Shown here piece after piece: positions 17,616-26,765 of a stretch of 58,093 bases of DNA (within the stretch, counting starts at the first letter, position 1; every line of letters begins with the position of its first letter). The notes below the pieces were generated by a model. The model was not told where the DNA came from. It saw only the letters and a program-made list of their open reading frames with translations, and did no database searches. The position numbers were made by a program, and so were the translations under genes. Location of the stretch: assembly GCA_024640845.1 (NCBI GenBank), contig JAHEEE010000017.1, positions 1-58,093 of the forward strand, given 5' to 3'. The DNA is from Myxococcales bacterium (GTDB lineage: Bacteria > Myxococcota_A > Polyangia > Polyangiales > Houyiibacteriaceae).

Positions 17616-17655
17616 TTCAGAGGGGCGTCAAGGGTGATCCGGGCCCGGGGGGATT

Positions 17656-19626
17656 GTGCTCGTCAACAAGGCTCAAATGTCTGTGGTTTCCGGGCGGAGA
17701 CGCATTCGGGTGCTCATCGCCTCGGCCAATCCCGAGCGCATCATGTTGGTTCGGGAGAGCCTCCACGCCTGGCCCGAAGCCGTGGTCTGCCGGGTGGCGG
17801 TGAACCGCGAGGACGCGATCGATCATTTGGAGAGCCACGCCCCGCACGTGCTCTGTTGGGATCCGGCGCTCGGTGCAGAGCTGCCGGCGACCGCGCGCGG
17901 GATCTGCACCCTCCTGCTCGGCGAGGAGTCCTGCACGATGCCCGACGAGCGTCCGTGGGCAATGACGGTCTCGGACGAATACGCCTCAGGGCTTCAGCAG
18001 GCGATCAACCGAGAATACGAGCTTCGGCGATTGCTGATGCAACTCCGGGATGCCCACGGGACCGAGACCCAGAGCCGATTGCTGCTCACCCGAGCGACCG
18101 ACGGAATCATCGTCGTTGACGCCGCCACCCGAGTCCTCTTTGCCAACCCAGCCGCTTGTGCGCTCCTCGGCGCGCCGTGCGAAGCGTTGCTTGGAGAGCC
18201 TTTCGAGCATGCGGTCCCCGACGAGGGCCGCCAAGTCGTCTTCCGGGCGCAATCCTCCGACGGCCAATCGTTGCAGCTCACCGCGACGGCCATGGTGTCG
18301 ATCTGGGACGGGCGCGAGGCGACGATCCTGCAGCTCCAACCAACACAGCGACCGAGCGCTCCGCCGAGCGCTCCGCCGAGCCTGCCTCCTCATCTTTCGG
18401 CCCCGCGAGTCTCGGAGGATCGCCTTCGTGCGGTCGGCCGCCTCGCCGCGGGCCTCGCGCACGAGGTCAACAACCCGCTGACCTTCGTGTTGGCGAACCT
18501 CGAAAGCCTCCGGGAGTCGCACCAAGCGATTCGCCGCTTCATCCATCTATTGCGGGTCGATCTGTCGACCCGGGAGGCCGTGACGCCGCAGTCCTTCGAG
18601 CAGCTCGCCGGAGAGGCGAACCTTCAAGAGGTGATCGACGACGCCGCGGACATGCTCACGGATTGCTACAAAGGCATGCACCGGATCCAGGACATCGCGC
18701 GAAGCCTCGGGACCTTCTCGCGGGCCGATGACGATCACGCCGAGATGATCGACCTCACGCGGATCGTGGACGACGCGTGCGCGATGGTGTTCAACCAGAT
18801 CCGGTACCGCGCTCGGCTCGTGAAGCGCTTCGAGCCCATCCCGTTCGTCGCGGTGTTCCCGGGCCGGATCGCTCAGGCCCTCGTCAATCTGCTTACGAAT
18901 GCCGCGGAGGCAATCGAGGGCGGCGCCTACGAGAAGCACCGAATCGTGGTCTCGACGCGCTTGGACGGGAATCACGTGGTGATCGGCGTGCGCGACACCG
19001 GGTCTGGGATCGGCGAGGAGCATCGCGATCGGATCTTCACGGCGGGCTTCACCACCAAGGCCGGCCAAGGCGGTATGGGGCTCGGTCTCGCGTCCTGCCG
19101 TCGCGTCGCAGAGGAGCACGGCGGTAGGCTCGACGTGCACCACCTTCACGAGGGTGGCACCCGATTCGAGCTGATCATCCCGGTGGAGACCGGGTTCGAG
19201 GTCACCGAGACCCGCCATGACAGCCGGCCGGTCTCCGAGGCCCCGCTCACCCGCTCGCGCCTGCTCATCGTCGACGACGACGCCATGGTACTGTCCGCCC
19301 TTCGAAGGCGCCTTCGCCGGCGTTATGACGTGGTCACCGCGCTCGGGGGCGTGGAAGCCCTCGCTCTCCTGGCCGCCGACCCCGAGTTCGACTCCATCGT
19401 CTGCGATCTGATGATGCCCAGGGTCGATGGGAAGTCGTTCTACGATGCCGTCGTTGCGGAAAATCCCGAGCTTGCGGAGCGCATCGTCTTCATGAGTGGA
19501 GGCGCCTTCACACCGCGCCTTCGGAAGTTCGCGGCGTCGGTGCAGAACCCGGTCCTCCAGAAGCCCGTGAGCCGAGAAGAGCTCGAAGCCATGCTCTCGG
19601 CACACCGCGCAGGCTGCGGCGAGTAG
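17656..19626 (+). CDS. Soluble hybrid sensor histidine kinase (PAS-HisKA-HATPase-REC)
   Basis: A 656-residue hybrid kinase without membrane segments. An N-terminal receiver-like domain (about 15-120) lacks a clear phosphoacceptor pocket, followed by a coiled linker, a PAS domain (about 140-225), a Pro/Ser linker, HisKA with GLAHEVNNPLTFV (phospho-His), HATPase with NLLTNAAEAI, DTGSGI and GGMGLGLAS, and a C-terminal receiver (about 535-650) with D in IVCDLMMPRVDG. The GTG start at 17656 has a GGGGGG Shine-Dalgarno; M8 (17677) is an alternative. It ends convergent with the NtrC-type gene at 19630, its likely partner by proximity. Confidence 0.9.
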   Translation: MLVNKAQMSVVSGRRRIRVLIASANPERIMLVRESLHAWPEAVVCRVAVNREDAIDHLESHAPHVLCWDPALGAELPATARGICTLLLGEESCTMPDERPWAMTVSDEYASGLQQAINREYELRRLLMQLRDAHGTETQSRLLLTRATDGIIVVDAATRVLFANPAACALLGAPCEALLGEPFEHAVPDEGRQVVFRAQSSDGQSLQLTATAMVSIWDGREATILQLQPTQRPSAPPSAPPSLPPHLSAPRVSEDRLRAVGRLAAGLAHEVNNPLTFVLANLESLRESHQAIRRFIHLLRVDLSTREAVTPQSFEQLAGEANLQEVIDDAADMLTDCYKGMHRIQDIARSLGTFSRADDDHAEMIDLTRIVDDACAMVFNQIRYRARLVKRFEPIPFVAVFPGRIAQALVNLLTNAAEAIEGGAYEKHRIVVSTRLDGNHVVIGVRDTGSGIGEEHRDRIFTAGFTTKAGQGGMGLGLASCRRVAEEHGGRLDVHHLHEGGTRFELIIPVETGFEVTETRHDSRPVSEAPLTRSRLLIVDDDAMVLSALRRRLRRRYDVVTALGGVEALALLAADPEFDSIVCDLMMPRVDGKSFYDAVVAENPELAERIVFMSGGAFTPRLRKFAASVQNPVLQKPVSREELEAMLSAHRAGCGE

Positions 19627-19629
19627 GCC

Positions 19630-21021
19630 TCACTCGTCGCGGAGCCCGAGCTCCTTCATCTTGTTCTGAAGGCTCTTGCGGGAAATCTTGAGCAGCCGCG
19701 CCGTATGGGTGACGTTGCCGCCGGTCTGCTCGAGCGCCCGCGCGATGAACTCGCGTTCGAGCTTGAGCGTCGCGTTTCTCACCGCTTCCTTGAGTCCGGT
19801 CTCCCCGGGCGTGGCCTCGATCCCGGCGACGAGCCTGGGGGATGCGCCGCCTGCATCGCTCACCTCCGTCGGGAGATGTTGCGCGCCGACCTCCCCGTCC
19901 TCTGCGAAGATCATGCATCGCTCGACGACGTTCTCGAGCTCGCGGATGTTGCCAGGCCACGTGTATCTCATCAGCTGCTGCAGAGCGTCGTCCTCGAATC
20001 CGCTCACGGCGCGATCCAGCTTTTCATTGAACTTATTGACGAAGTGGTCGATCAGCAGCGGGATGTCGCTTGGGCGGTCGCGCAGCGGCGGCAGGTGCAC
20101 GTGCACTACGTTGAGGCGGTAGTAGAGGTCCTCTCGGAAGCCACCCTCGGCGATGCTCGCTTTGAGATCGCGATTCGTCGCCGCGATGAGTCGCACGTTG
20201 ACGGTGATCGTCTTGATACCGCCGACGCGTTCGAACTGCTGTTCCTGGAGTGCGCGGAGCAACTTCACCTGCATGCTGACCGGGATCTCGGCGATCTCGT
20301 CGAGGAACAAGGTCCCGCCATGCGCGAGCTCGAAGCGCCCAGGCTTGCTGCCCACCGCTCCGGTGAATGCGCCTCTTTCGTAGCCGAAGAGCTCGCTCTC
20401 GAGCAGGTCCGGCGGAATGGCGGCGCAGTTGACGCTCACGAAGGGCTTGTCCTTGCGCGAGCTGTTCTCGTGGAGGGCGCGCGCGATGAGCTCCTTACCG
20501 GTGCCGCTTTCTCCGGTGATTAAGACGGTGCTCGGGGTGTCGGCGACCTTTTCAATCGCCTCGTAGACCCCTCGCATGGGCGCCGACTGGCCGATGATGC
20601 GGTAGCGCCCGCGCTCGCTCGGGTCCCCGCTCACGTGCGCCTGAGAGAGCTCGCGGGTCTTTGCGGCCTTGCTCACGACGCGCCGAAGCTCCGCCCGGTC
20701 GAACGGCTTCGTCACGTAGTCGAACGCGCCCAGCTTGAGTGCCTCCACCGCGGTGTCCACCGTACCGTGCGCGGTGATCATGATCACCGGCACGTGCGGA
20801 TAGCGGTCGCTCACCGCCTTGAGCACTCCCATTCCGTCGAGCTTGGGCATGCGCAGGTCGGTGATCAGCACATCGATATGGTGCTCGCTCATGGCCTGGA
20901 GGACCGCCGCGCCGTCGCCGACGCTGTGCACCTCGTAACCATCGTGCTGCAGCTGTGCCTTCAGAACGCGACGAAGGTTCTCCTCGTCATCCGCAACGAG
21001 GACCTGTTTCACTTCGCCCAC
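19630..21021 (-). CDS. NtrC-family sigma54 response regulator
   Basis: A 463-residue enhancer-binding protein. Receiver (1-125) with D in [14 protein letters not shown] in [10 protein letters not shown]+ domain with Walker A GESGTGKE, loop [11 protein letters not shown], Walker [12 protein letters not shown] and arginine-finger [11 protein letters not shown], all intact. C-terminal HTH reads [21 protein letters not shown], typical of AtoC/ZraR-like regulators. Three bases separate it tail-to-tail from the hybrid kinase, and it is divergently separated from the phasin-like gene only by orientation: both are on the minus strand with a 19-base gap, so it may be co-transcribed downstream of that gene. 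Confidence 0.93.
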   Translation of the reverse strand: MGEVKQVLVADDEENLRRVLKAQLQHDGYEVHSVGDGAAVLQAMSEHHIDVLITDLRMPKLDGMGVLKAVSDRYPHVPVIMITAHGTVDTAVEALKLGAFDYVTKPFDRAELRRVVSKAAKTRELSQAHVSGDPSERGRYRIIGQSAPMRGVYEAIEKVADTPSTVLITGESGTGKELIARALHENSSRKDKPFVSVNCAAIPPDLLESELFGYERGAFTGAVGSKPGRFELAHGGTLFLDEIAEIPVSMQVKLLRALQEQQFERVGGIKTITVNVRLIAATNRDLKASIAEGGFREDLYYRLNVVHVHLPPLRDRPSDIPLLIDHFVNKFNEKLDRAVSGFEDDALQQLMRYTWPGNIRELENVVERCMIFAEDGEVGAQHLPTEVSDAGGASPRLVAGIEATPGETGLKEAVRNATLKLEREFIARALEQTGGNVTHTARLLKISRKSLQNKMKELGLRDE

Positions 21022-21040
21022 GGGGCGGAGTGTAGTGTGC

Positions 21041-21700
21041 TCAGCTCGCCGCGGCGAGACGCTTCTCGACTGCGCGAATTACGGTCGCTCGCTTTTTCCG
21101 AGACCGCTCGTAGTCGAGCACGGCGGTGGCTTGGGGTCCGGACAGACGCTGCACACGGGCCACGACGTCCTTGGCAGTGAGCTGATCGTAGTTGCGGATA
21201 GGAGCATCGGCCTTCGTGGCGGCCGCCTTCGCCTTGCGGGGCTTTGCTTTGGCCCGTGCAGGCGCCTTCTTCGGCGTCTTTGTCTTGTCGATGCGCTCGT
21301 CTACCAGGCTCTCCGCTTTGGCCAAGAGCTCACGAGTCGACTCGAGCACAGTCGCTTCGACCACCTCGGGCTTGAGGGCTTTGCGGGTGTTCACGGCCTG
21401 CGCCTCGAGACCGGCGATCCGCTCCTTGGCCGCGTCGACGTAGGCGTCGCGCGTCTGAATCACGAGCTTTTGCCAATCGAACGCCTCCTTGAGGAGCGCC
21501 TTTCGGAGTCCCTCGGCGGATCGGGTCCACTCCGTCACGAGCTTGTTTCCCGCGGCCTTCATGTCCCCGGCGAACGTTGTGCTCGCAACGCGCGACTCCT
21601 CGACAAAGGTCTCGCCGGCCCGGCGAGTCTGTTGGAACCAGAGGGCCCCCTGTCGCTGCAGGCGGGTGCCGCTCCGACGAAGTTGGTTGCTGCGGGTCAT
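21041..21700 (-). CDS. Phasin/histone-like protein with C-terminal conserved domain
   Basis: A 219-residue basic protein. Residues 1-150 are amphipathic helices like a phasin or apolipoprotein-like coat protein. Residues about 150-178 form a Lys/Ala/Pro-rich histone H1-like arm (KTPKKAPARAKAKPRKAKAA). The C-terminal 40 residues (YDQLTAKDVVARVQRLSG, then VLDYERSRKKRATVIRAVE) match a small helical domain I have seen in actinobacterial lipid-droplet or nucleoid-linked proteins. It could tether storage granules to DNA. Start at 21700 is supported by GGGAGG eight bases upstream; a longer frame to 21739 is not. Confidence 0.65.
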   Translation of the reverse strand: MTRSNQLRRSGTRLQRQGALWFQQTRRAGETFVEESRVASTTFAGDMKAAGNKLVTEWTRSAEGLRKALLKEAFDWQKLVIQTRDAYVDAAKERIAGLEAQAVNTRKALKPEVVEATVLESTRELLAKAESLVDERIDKTKTPKKAPARAKAKPRKAKAAATKADAPIRNYDQLTAKDVVARVQRLSGPQATAVLDYERSRKKRATVIRAVEKRLAAAS

Positions 21701-21743
21701 TTCGATATCCTCCCTTGGATGACGCGGCGCGTTATCCACCTCG

Positions 21744-21771
21744 AAGATAGTGATGATCGGGGTCTAGTCAA
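21744..21771 (-). promoter_or_regulatory. Candidate sigma70-type promoter for the phasin-like gene
   Basis: Read on the minus strand: TTGACT (21771-21766), a 16-base spacer, TATCTT (21749-21744). This predicts a start of transcription near 21737 and a 36-base leader that includes the GGGAGG ribosome site. A near-consensus DnaA box, TTATCCACC, lies just downstream of it at 21732-21740. Confidence 0.45.
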
Positions 21772-21824
21772 GACAAACACCAAACCATGAACCTTTTGCC
21801 GAGTTGCATTAGACTTTCGGGCGA

Positions 21825-23375
21825 GTGACAGAAGAGCCCTTGCGAACGCTGGTCGTCGACGACTCGAGCTCGATGCGGGGCCTCCTCCGCGAGTTCCTTT
21901 GTGAGCGACATCACCAAGTCACCGTCCTCGGCTCGGCCGAGGAGGGTCTGCGCGCCCACATCGAGAAGCCGTTCCAGCTGATACTCGTCGACTGGACGCT
22001 GCCAGGGATGTCGGGCCTCGACCTGTGCCGCGCCGTTCGAGCCCGGCCAGGGGGCGAGCAGGTGTTCATTTTGATGATCACCGCTCGGAATAAGGTCGAG
22101 GACCTGACCGCCGTGCTCGACGCCGGCGCCTCTGATTATCTCTCGAAGCCGATCGACCCAGAGATCCTCAGCACCCGTTTGTTCATCGCCGAGCGCGCGA
22201 TCGCCGACATCGCGCGGCGCGAGACCGAGCGCAAGGACATGGAGTCTCGTCTGGCGTTCGCCGACCGCATGGCGTCGGTGGGCACGCTCACGGCAGGGGT
22301 GGCCCATGAGCTCAACAACCCGTTGATGTACGTGCTGTCGAATCTGCACCTGACCCGCGAGGAGCTCGACCGGGGCGACGACCCCGGTTCGGTCGCGCGC
22401 GCGCGCCAGCAGCTCGACGAGGCGATTGAAGGCGCGACCCGAATGCAGCACATCGTGCGCGATCTAAAGACGTTTTCTCGGGTCGACGGCGAACAACACG
22501 GCAACGTCAGCCTCCGCTCCGTTCTCGAATCGTCGATCAACATGTGCTGGAACGACATCCGCCACCGCGCCACACTCGAGCGGGACTTCGCCCCGGTTCC
22601 CGCCGTCGACGCCAACGAGTCGCGGCTCGGGCAGGTGTTCTTGAACCTGCTGATCAACGCGGCCCAAGCCATGCCGGAGCGGCCTCTGAGCGCCAATCGG
22701 ATCGGCGTACGGACCTACACGGATGAAGAAGGTTGGGCGGTTGCGGAGGTCAGCGACAACGGCACGGGGATCGAGGCCGAGCGGGTGAGTCGCGTGTTCG
22801 AGCCGTTCTTCACCACGAAGAGTGTGTCCGAGGGCACCGGCCTCGGGCTTTCGATCTGCCGCAACATCGTCCGCGACGCGGGTGGCACCATCGATGTGAA
22901 GAGCGTGTCTGGAGAGGGCACGACCTTCGTGGTCCGCCTCCCGGCTTCCACCCGCGCAAATGTAGGGCTGGCGACGCAGGCGCCTCCCACGACCACCCCG
23001 GGTGCCCGCGCCAGCGTGATCGTCGTCGATGACGAGCCGCTCGTCGGCCGCTCGATCCGGCGCGCGCTTCGCGGACACGATGTGCAGGTCTTCGAGAGTG
23101 GCGCCGAGGCGATCGAACGGCTCTGCGACGATGAGCCGTTCGACGTCGTGTTTTGCGACCTGATGATGCCGGACGTCAGCGGCATGGAGGTGTACCGTCG
23201 CGTCACCGAACGCCGGCCCGAGCGCGGTTCGCGCTTCGTGTTCATGACGGGCGGGGCGTTTACGCCGAAGGCGCGCGATTTCGTCGCGAGCACCCCGCTT
23301 CCCTGCCTCGAAAAACCCTTCGATCTGCGTCAGATCCGCGAAGTCGTGGCCCAGCGCGCCACATCGGCGGATTGA
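21825..23375 (+). CDS. Soluble hybrid histidine kinase (REC-HisKA-HATPase-REC)
   Basis: A 516-residue kinase with receivers at both ends. First receiver (1-125): D in ILVDWTLPGMSG, K in LSKPIDPE. HisKA with GVAHELNNPLMYV. HATPase with NLLINAAQAM, DNGTGI and GTGLGLSIC. Second receiver (about 395-510): D in VVFCDLMMPDVSG and K in LEKPFDLRQ. Its final receiver shares the FMxGGAFTPxxRxF segment with the kinase at 17656, so the two are paralogues. GTG start at 21825. It overlaps the convergent cyclase by 46 bases. Confidence 0.91.
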   Translation: MTEEPLRTLVVDDSSSMRGLLREFLCERHHQVTVLGSAEEGLRAHIEKPFQLILVDWTLPGMSGLDLCRAVRARPGGEQVFILMITARNKVEDLTAVLDAGASDYLSKPIDPEILSTRLFIAERAIADIARRETERKDMESRLAFADRMASVGTLTAGVAHELNNPLMYVLSNLHLTREELDRGDDPGSVARARQQLDEAIEGATRMQHIVRDLKTFSRVDGEQHGNVSLRSVLESSINMCWNDIRHRATLERDFAPVPAVDANESRLGQVFLNLLINAAQAMPERPLSANRIGVRTYTDEEGWAVAEVSDNGTGIEAERVSRVFEPFFTTKSVSEGTGLGLSICRNIVRDAGGTIDVKSVSGEGTTFVVRLPASTRANVGLATQAPPTTTPGARASVIVVDDEPLVGRSIRRALRGHDVQVFESGAEAIERLCDDEPFDVVFCDLMMPDVSGMEVYRRVTERRPERGSRFVFMTGGAFTPKARDFVASTPLPCLEKPFDLRQIREVVAQRATSAD

Positions 23376-24814
23376 ATCGCGCTCACCACGCAGTTGCGGC
23401 CGCGGTCCTTTGCTTCGTAGAGCGCCGTGTCCGCCCGAGCGAGCAAATCAGCGCCGGTCTCGTCGGGTCGGAGCGAAGCCGCGCCTACCGATATCGTCAA
23501 CCTGCCGCCGGGTTGGCCCCCGCCACCGGGGAATTCGGCGATTTCGACGAGCGAGCGGAGCTTCTCGCCAACCTGCGCCGCTTCCTCGGGTGTCGTGCGC
23601 GGGAGAAGAACGACGAACTCCTCGCCGCCAATTCGCGCGATGGTGTCGATGCGGCGCAGGTTCCGCGTCATCAGCCCGGCTAGCTTTCGGAGTGAAGCGT
23701 CGCCGGTCGGATGACCGTGACGATCGTTGAGCGCCTTGAAGTGGTCGATGTCGATCGCCAGCACGCTGACCGACTGGCCGAAGCGCTCTGCGCGGTGCAG
23801 CTCGTCCTGGAGCCGAATGCGTAGAAGGCGTCGATTTCCGAGCCCAGTCAGGTCGTCGTGCTGGGAGCCGCGACGGAGCTCATGGAAGAGTTGGGTGTGC
23901 CGGATGGCGAGGCCGAGCTGGTCCCCGATCGCTTCGAGAAGCCCGGTCTCGACCTCGGTAAACGCGCTGGGCTCGGCTCGCGAAGCGGCCATGACGCCGG
24001 TGATTTTGCCGTGATGGCACACCGGCAGAATCGCGATCGAGCCCTCCGGCGGAATCGGCTCCCAAAGAGGGCCGTCCTCGAGGTTCGCGAGGTTTTCGAC
24101 GATCAACGCTTCGCCGGTCTCGGCGACCTTTCCGAGGGCGCCCTCGTCGAAGAGCACGATCCGCTCGAGAAGCTCGCCCGGCTTTTCAAAGCCGTAGGCG
24201 GCGCGCAAGGTGAGACGGCGCGTTCCGGAGTCGACGAGGAAGAGCAAGCACTCGCGGAGATCGAGCGCCCTGCCGAGTCGATTGGCGATGTCTTCGAGGA
24301 CGCCGTCGAGCTCTTGCTCCGACGCGCTGGCCCGAACGATGTCGAAGAGAAGCGCGCGCTCCCGAAGACGTTGTTCGAGCTCGGCGGACTTCAGGCTCAA
24401 CGCGCGTTTGAGGATCAGCTCCTCGCGGGTGTGCCGCAGCTCTTGGCCTTGTTCGATCATGCGAGCCTCGAGTGAGCTGAGGTTCGCGAGGAGGTCGTTG
24501 AGCGCGCGGCCGATCTCGCCGATCTCGTCGTCTCCGAGATCCGGCAAGCGCAGAAGGCTGCTCTGACGCGCGTGTGCGTCCAGGGCGCCGACAATCTGGG
24601 AGATCCGTCGACCCACCGAAAATTCCACACAAATAGCCGTGACCAGCCCCGCGACCGCAACTCCGACCCCGGTGGCCCACGCGAAGATCGAGAGGTCCAT
24701 GTCGATGCCGAGCGAGCGCACGGCGAACCAACCCACGACCGAGAGGACGAAGGACAGAGCGGCGGCCTGCACGCCAGCGTGTGCGGCGATTCGGCGGCGA
24801 GAAGCCACGGGCAT
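23330..24814 (-). CDS. Membrane HAMP-GAF-GGDEF diguanylate cyclase
   Basis: A 494-residue cyclase. Two membrane segments (about 12-32 and 42-65) are followed directly by HAMP (about 65-115), a coiled coil, GAF (about 155-310) and GGDEF (about 325-480). The active site is ARIGGEEFVVLL, with I-site RRID just upstream. There is no large periplasmic sensor loop, so input probably comes through the GAF domain. The last 46 bases overlap the hybrid kinase on the other strand. Likely makes c-di-GMP. Confidence 0.91.
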   Translation of the reverse strand: MPVASRRRIAAHAGVQAAALSFVLSVVGWFAVRSLGIDMDLSIFAWATGVGVAVAGLVTAICVEFSVGRRISQIVGALDAHARQSSLLRLPDLGDDEIGEIGRALNDLLANLSSLEARMIEQGQELRHTREELILKRALSLKSAELEQRLRERALLFDIVRASASEQELDGVLEDIANRLGRALDLRECLLFLVDSGTRRLTLRAAYGFEKPGELLERIVLFDEGALGKVAETGEALIVENLANLEDGPLWEPIPPEGSIAILPVCHHGKITGVMAASRAEPSAFTEVETGLLEAIGDQLGLAIRHTQLFHELRRGSQHDDLTGLGNRRLLRIRLQDELHRAERFGQSVSVLAIDIDHFKALNDRHGHPTGDASLRKLAGLMTRNLRRIDTIARIGGEEFVVLLPRTTPEEAAQVGEKLRSLVEIAEFPGGGGQPGGRLTISVGAASLRPDETGADLLARADTALYEAKDRGRNCVVSAIQSADVARWATTSRI

Positions 24815-24887
24815 CCCTTCACGCTACAGAGGACAGGCGTTCAGTCAAGTGATGTGCCTCGCGCTTCGAGCGCATCTCTCACGGGCT

Positions 24888-24964
24888 GGTGGCGATGGGT
24901 GGAGTCGAACCACCGACCTAGCGCGTATGAAACGCCCGCTCTAACCACCTGAGCTACATCGCCA
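24888..24964 (-). tRNA. tRNA-Met (CAT), elongator type
   Basis: A 77-base cloverleaf with encoded CCA. Acceptor GGCGATG pairs fully with CATCGCC, discriminator A. D-arm GCTC/GAGC, anticodon stem GGCGT/GCGCT with loop TTCATAC giving anticodon CAT, T-arm GGTGG-TTCGACT-CCACC. It lacks the initiator features (mismatched first pair, three G-C pairs at the loop base), so it is elongator Met; a lysidine-modified Ile2 tRNA is a less likely alternative. Confidence 0.95.
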
Positions 24965-24976
24965 AAACGGCCGCGA

Positions 24977-25004
24977 GTATAGGCGTGGGCGCCTTCGGCG
25001 CAAT
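24977..25004 (-). promoter_or_regulatory. Candidate tRNA promoter
   Basis: On the minus strand TTGCGC (25004-24999), 16-base spacer, TATACT (24982-24977). The -10 matches 5 of 6 consensus bases and sits 12 bases before the mature tRNA 5' end, a normal layout for a single tRNA gene. Confidence 0.5.
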
Positions 25005-25058
25005 GTGGAACGGTCGGTGTACCGCGGTCCGTGCTTGGCACGCGTGGGGGTTTGGTTT

Positions 25059-26234
25059 ATGGCCGGTTGCGTGCGCACCCTCCTCCCCTGTTTTTCGACC
25101 ATCTTGGGCGCCGCGCTCCTTCTCTCGCCGGCCACCTCCTCGGCTCAATCGGGAGGCTGGGGAGCGCCGCTCGCTCCCCCGGCCGAGCCTCTGCCGCCGC
25201 CTCCGCCCGCGCCATCAGCTCCGCCCGCGCCACCCCCTGCGCCCGCGCCAGACACGCCTAGCTCAGCGGAGCCCAATCCGGATTGGGAGGATCCGGACCC
25301 GACCGAATACGAAGAGCGCGCGCCGGGTAACCCCGACTGGGTCGAGGAAGAGGAGGCGCCACCGGTGGGCAAGATGCCGACGCGCGCGTCGGAATCCTAC
25401 GGTATCCGCTACGCCAATCGGGACCTGGTGGTCCCCCGCGGGATGATGCGCGGGACGTTCGACACCGTGGTCGGTCGGCGGGTCGAGGAGACCGTCCCAA
25501 ACGAGGAGCCCTTCGGGCCGACCGGAACGATCTCCACGATGAACTTCGGGGTCGCGATCAGCCTTGCCGAGGACTTCGAAATCGGATTTTCCCGCTATCG
25601 GATGGGCTCGTTTCCGACGATCAGCATCTATCCGGGCTTTGGCTTCGGCGACGAAGGGTTGATCGCATTCAGCCTCGCGCCCGACGTCAAGTTCGGCGAC
25701 ATCCCGCTCTACGGTCGTTTCCAAGCGCTCGATCGCGATAACTTCAAGTTGGCGTTCGACGCGGTATTTCGAATTCCGATACGGAGCAACTTCGGGTTCC
25801 TAGGAGGCATTCCGATGCGCATCATCATCGACGAACGCTTCGCATTCGACACTGCGCTCGAGATGGTGATCGACGTCAATTCGAAGGGACCAAACGTGTG
25901 GTCGTTGAACATCCCGCTCAAGTTCGTCGCCAACGCGACGGATGAGCTCTTCTTCGAATTCATGAGCGGCATGACGTTCTTCGACTTGAGCGGAACGATT
26001 GCCACCGCGACCTCCGGCTTGGTGCAAGGCCCGTTCTATTTCATTCCCCTCGGAGCGCAGGTCGGGTACACGGTCGAGGCGCGCGCAACGATGATGGACG
26101 TGTTCGTCAACTTCAACTTCCCCGCTTTCTACGGGTTCACCACGCGCGACAATGAGCTCAACGCGGAGACCTGGCAGGTCACCGTCGGCTTCAACGTCTA
26201 CTCCCCCGTGCTGTTCAAGGGTAGCGCGCTCTGA
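25059..26234 (+). CDS. Exported Pro-rich, beta-rich protein of unknown function
   Basis: A 391-residue protein with a signal peptide (cleavage likely after SSA near residue 29), a Pro/Ala-rich tether (about 35-70), an acidic segment, then about 270 residues of alternating hydrophobic strands with aromatic girdle residues (for example [19 protein letters not shown]) ending in LFKGSAL. This looks like an outer-membrane beta-barrel or transthyretin-like surface protein; Myxococcota carry many such paralogues. ATG 25059 is chosen because it gives a clean signal peptide. Its stop shares one base with the next start. Confidence 0.72.
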   Translation: MAGCVRTLLPCFSTILGAALLLSPATSSAQSGGWGAPLAPPAEPLPPPPPAPSAPPAPPPAPAPDTPSSAEPNPDWEDPDPTEYEERAPGNPDWVEEEEAPPVGKMPTRASESYGIRYANRDLVVPRGMMRGTFDTVVGRRVEETVPNEEPFGPTGTISTMNFGVAISLAEDFEIGFSRYRMGSFPTISIYPGFGFGDEGLIAFSLAPDVKFGDIPLYGRFQALDRDNFKLAFDAVFRIPIRSNFGFLGGIPMRIIIDERFAFDTALEMVIDVNSKGPNVWSLNIPLKFVANATDELFFEFMSGMTFFDLSGTIATATSGLVQGPFYFIPLGAQVGYTVEARATMMDVFVNFNFPAFYGFTTRDNELNAETWQVTVGFNVYSPVLFKGSAL

Positions 26235-26764
26235 TGATCTACGAGCTCGGAGATCGCCGAGTGCGCGTCGAGGGCGAGGCCTACGTCGCGCCTTCCGCCG
26301 ACGTCATCGGCAGTGTCGTGCTCAAGAACAAGTGCAGTGTCTGGTTCAACGCGGTGATCCGAGGTGACTCTGACGAAATCGTGATTGGCGAGGAGACGAA
26401 CATCCAAGACGGCGCCGTACTGCACACCGACCCGGGGATTCGTCTCGTGCTGGGCCGCGGCGTCACGGTCGGCCACAACGCGATGGTGCACGGTTGCGTG
26501 GTAGGCGATTATAGTCTCATCGGCATTAACGCCGTCGTGCTCAACAACGCCAAGATCGGCAAATATTGCACGATCGGCGCCAACGCGCTGATCACGCAGG
26601 GTCAGGAAATTCCGGACTATTCGGTCGTTCTCGGCTCTCCAGGCAAGGTTGCGCGGACGATCGATCCGAGCAAGACCGCGAGCCTCGAAAAGAGCGCTGC
26701 AGGCTATGTGAGGCGCGCGCGCGAATACCTCCAGACGCTCCGACGGGACGCGCGGTTCGACTGA
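26234..26764 (+). CDS. Gamma-carbonic anhydrase-like hexapeptide-repeat protein
   Basis: A 176-residue left-handed beta-helix protein. The gamma-class zinc ligands are visible in [13 protein letters not shown] and [16 protein letters not shown] (three histidines). The N-terminal WFNAVIRGD block and the C-terminal SPGKVARTI are family signatures (YrdA/PaaY/CaiE group). It may hydrate CO2 or act as a metal-binding thioesterase-like protein. Translation is coupled to the upstream gene (TGATG). Confidence 0.9.
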   Translation: MIYELGDRRVRVEGEAYVAPSADVIGSVVLKNKCSVWFNAVIRGDSDEIVIGEETNIQDGAVLHTDPGIRLVLGRGVTVGHNAMVHGCVVGDYSLIGINAVVLNNAKIGKYCTIGANALITQGQEIPDYSVVLGSPGKVARTIDPSKTASLEKSAAGYVRRAREYLQTLRRDARFD

Positions 26765-26765
26765 G

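Noticed and set aside
24830-24887. Rho-independent terminator after the tRNA
   Set aside because: A small hairpin (GCGCTCGAAGCGC) is present on the minus strand, but no T-run follows it.
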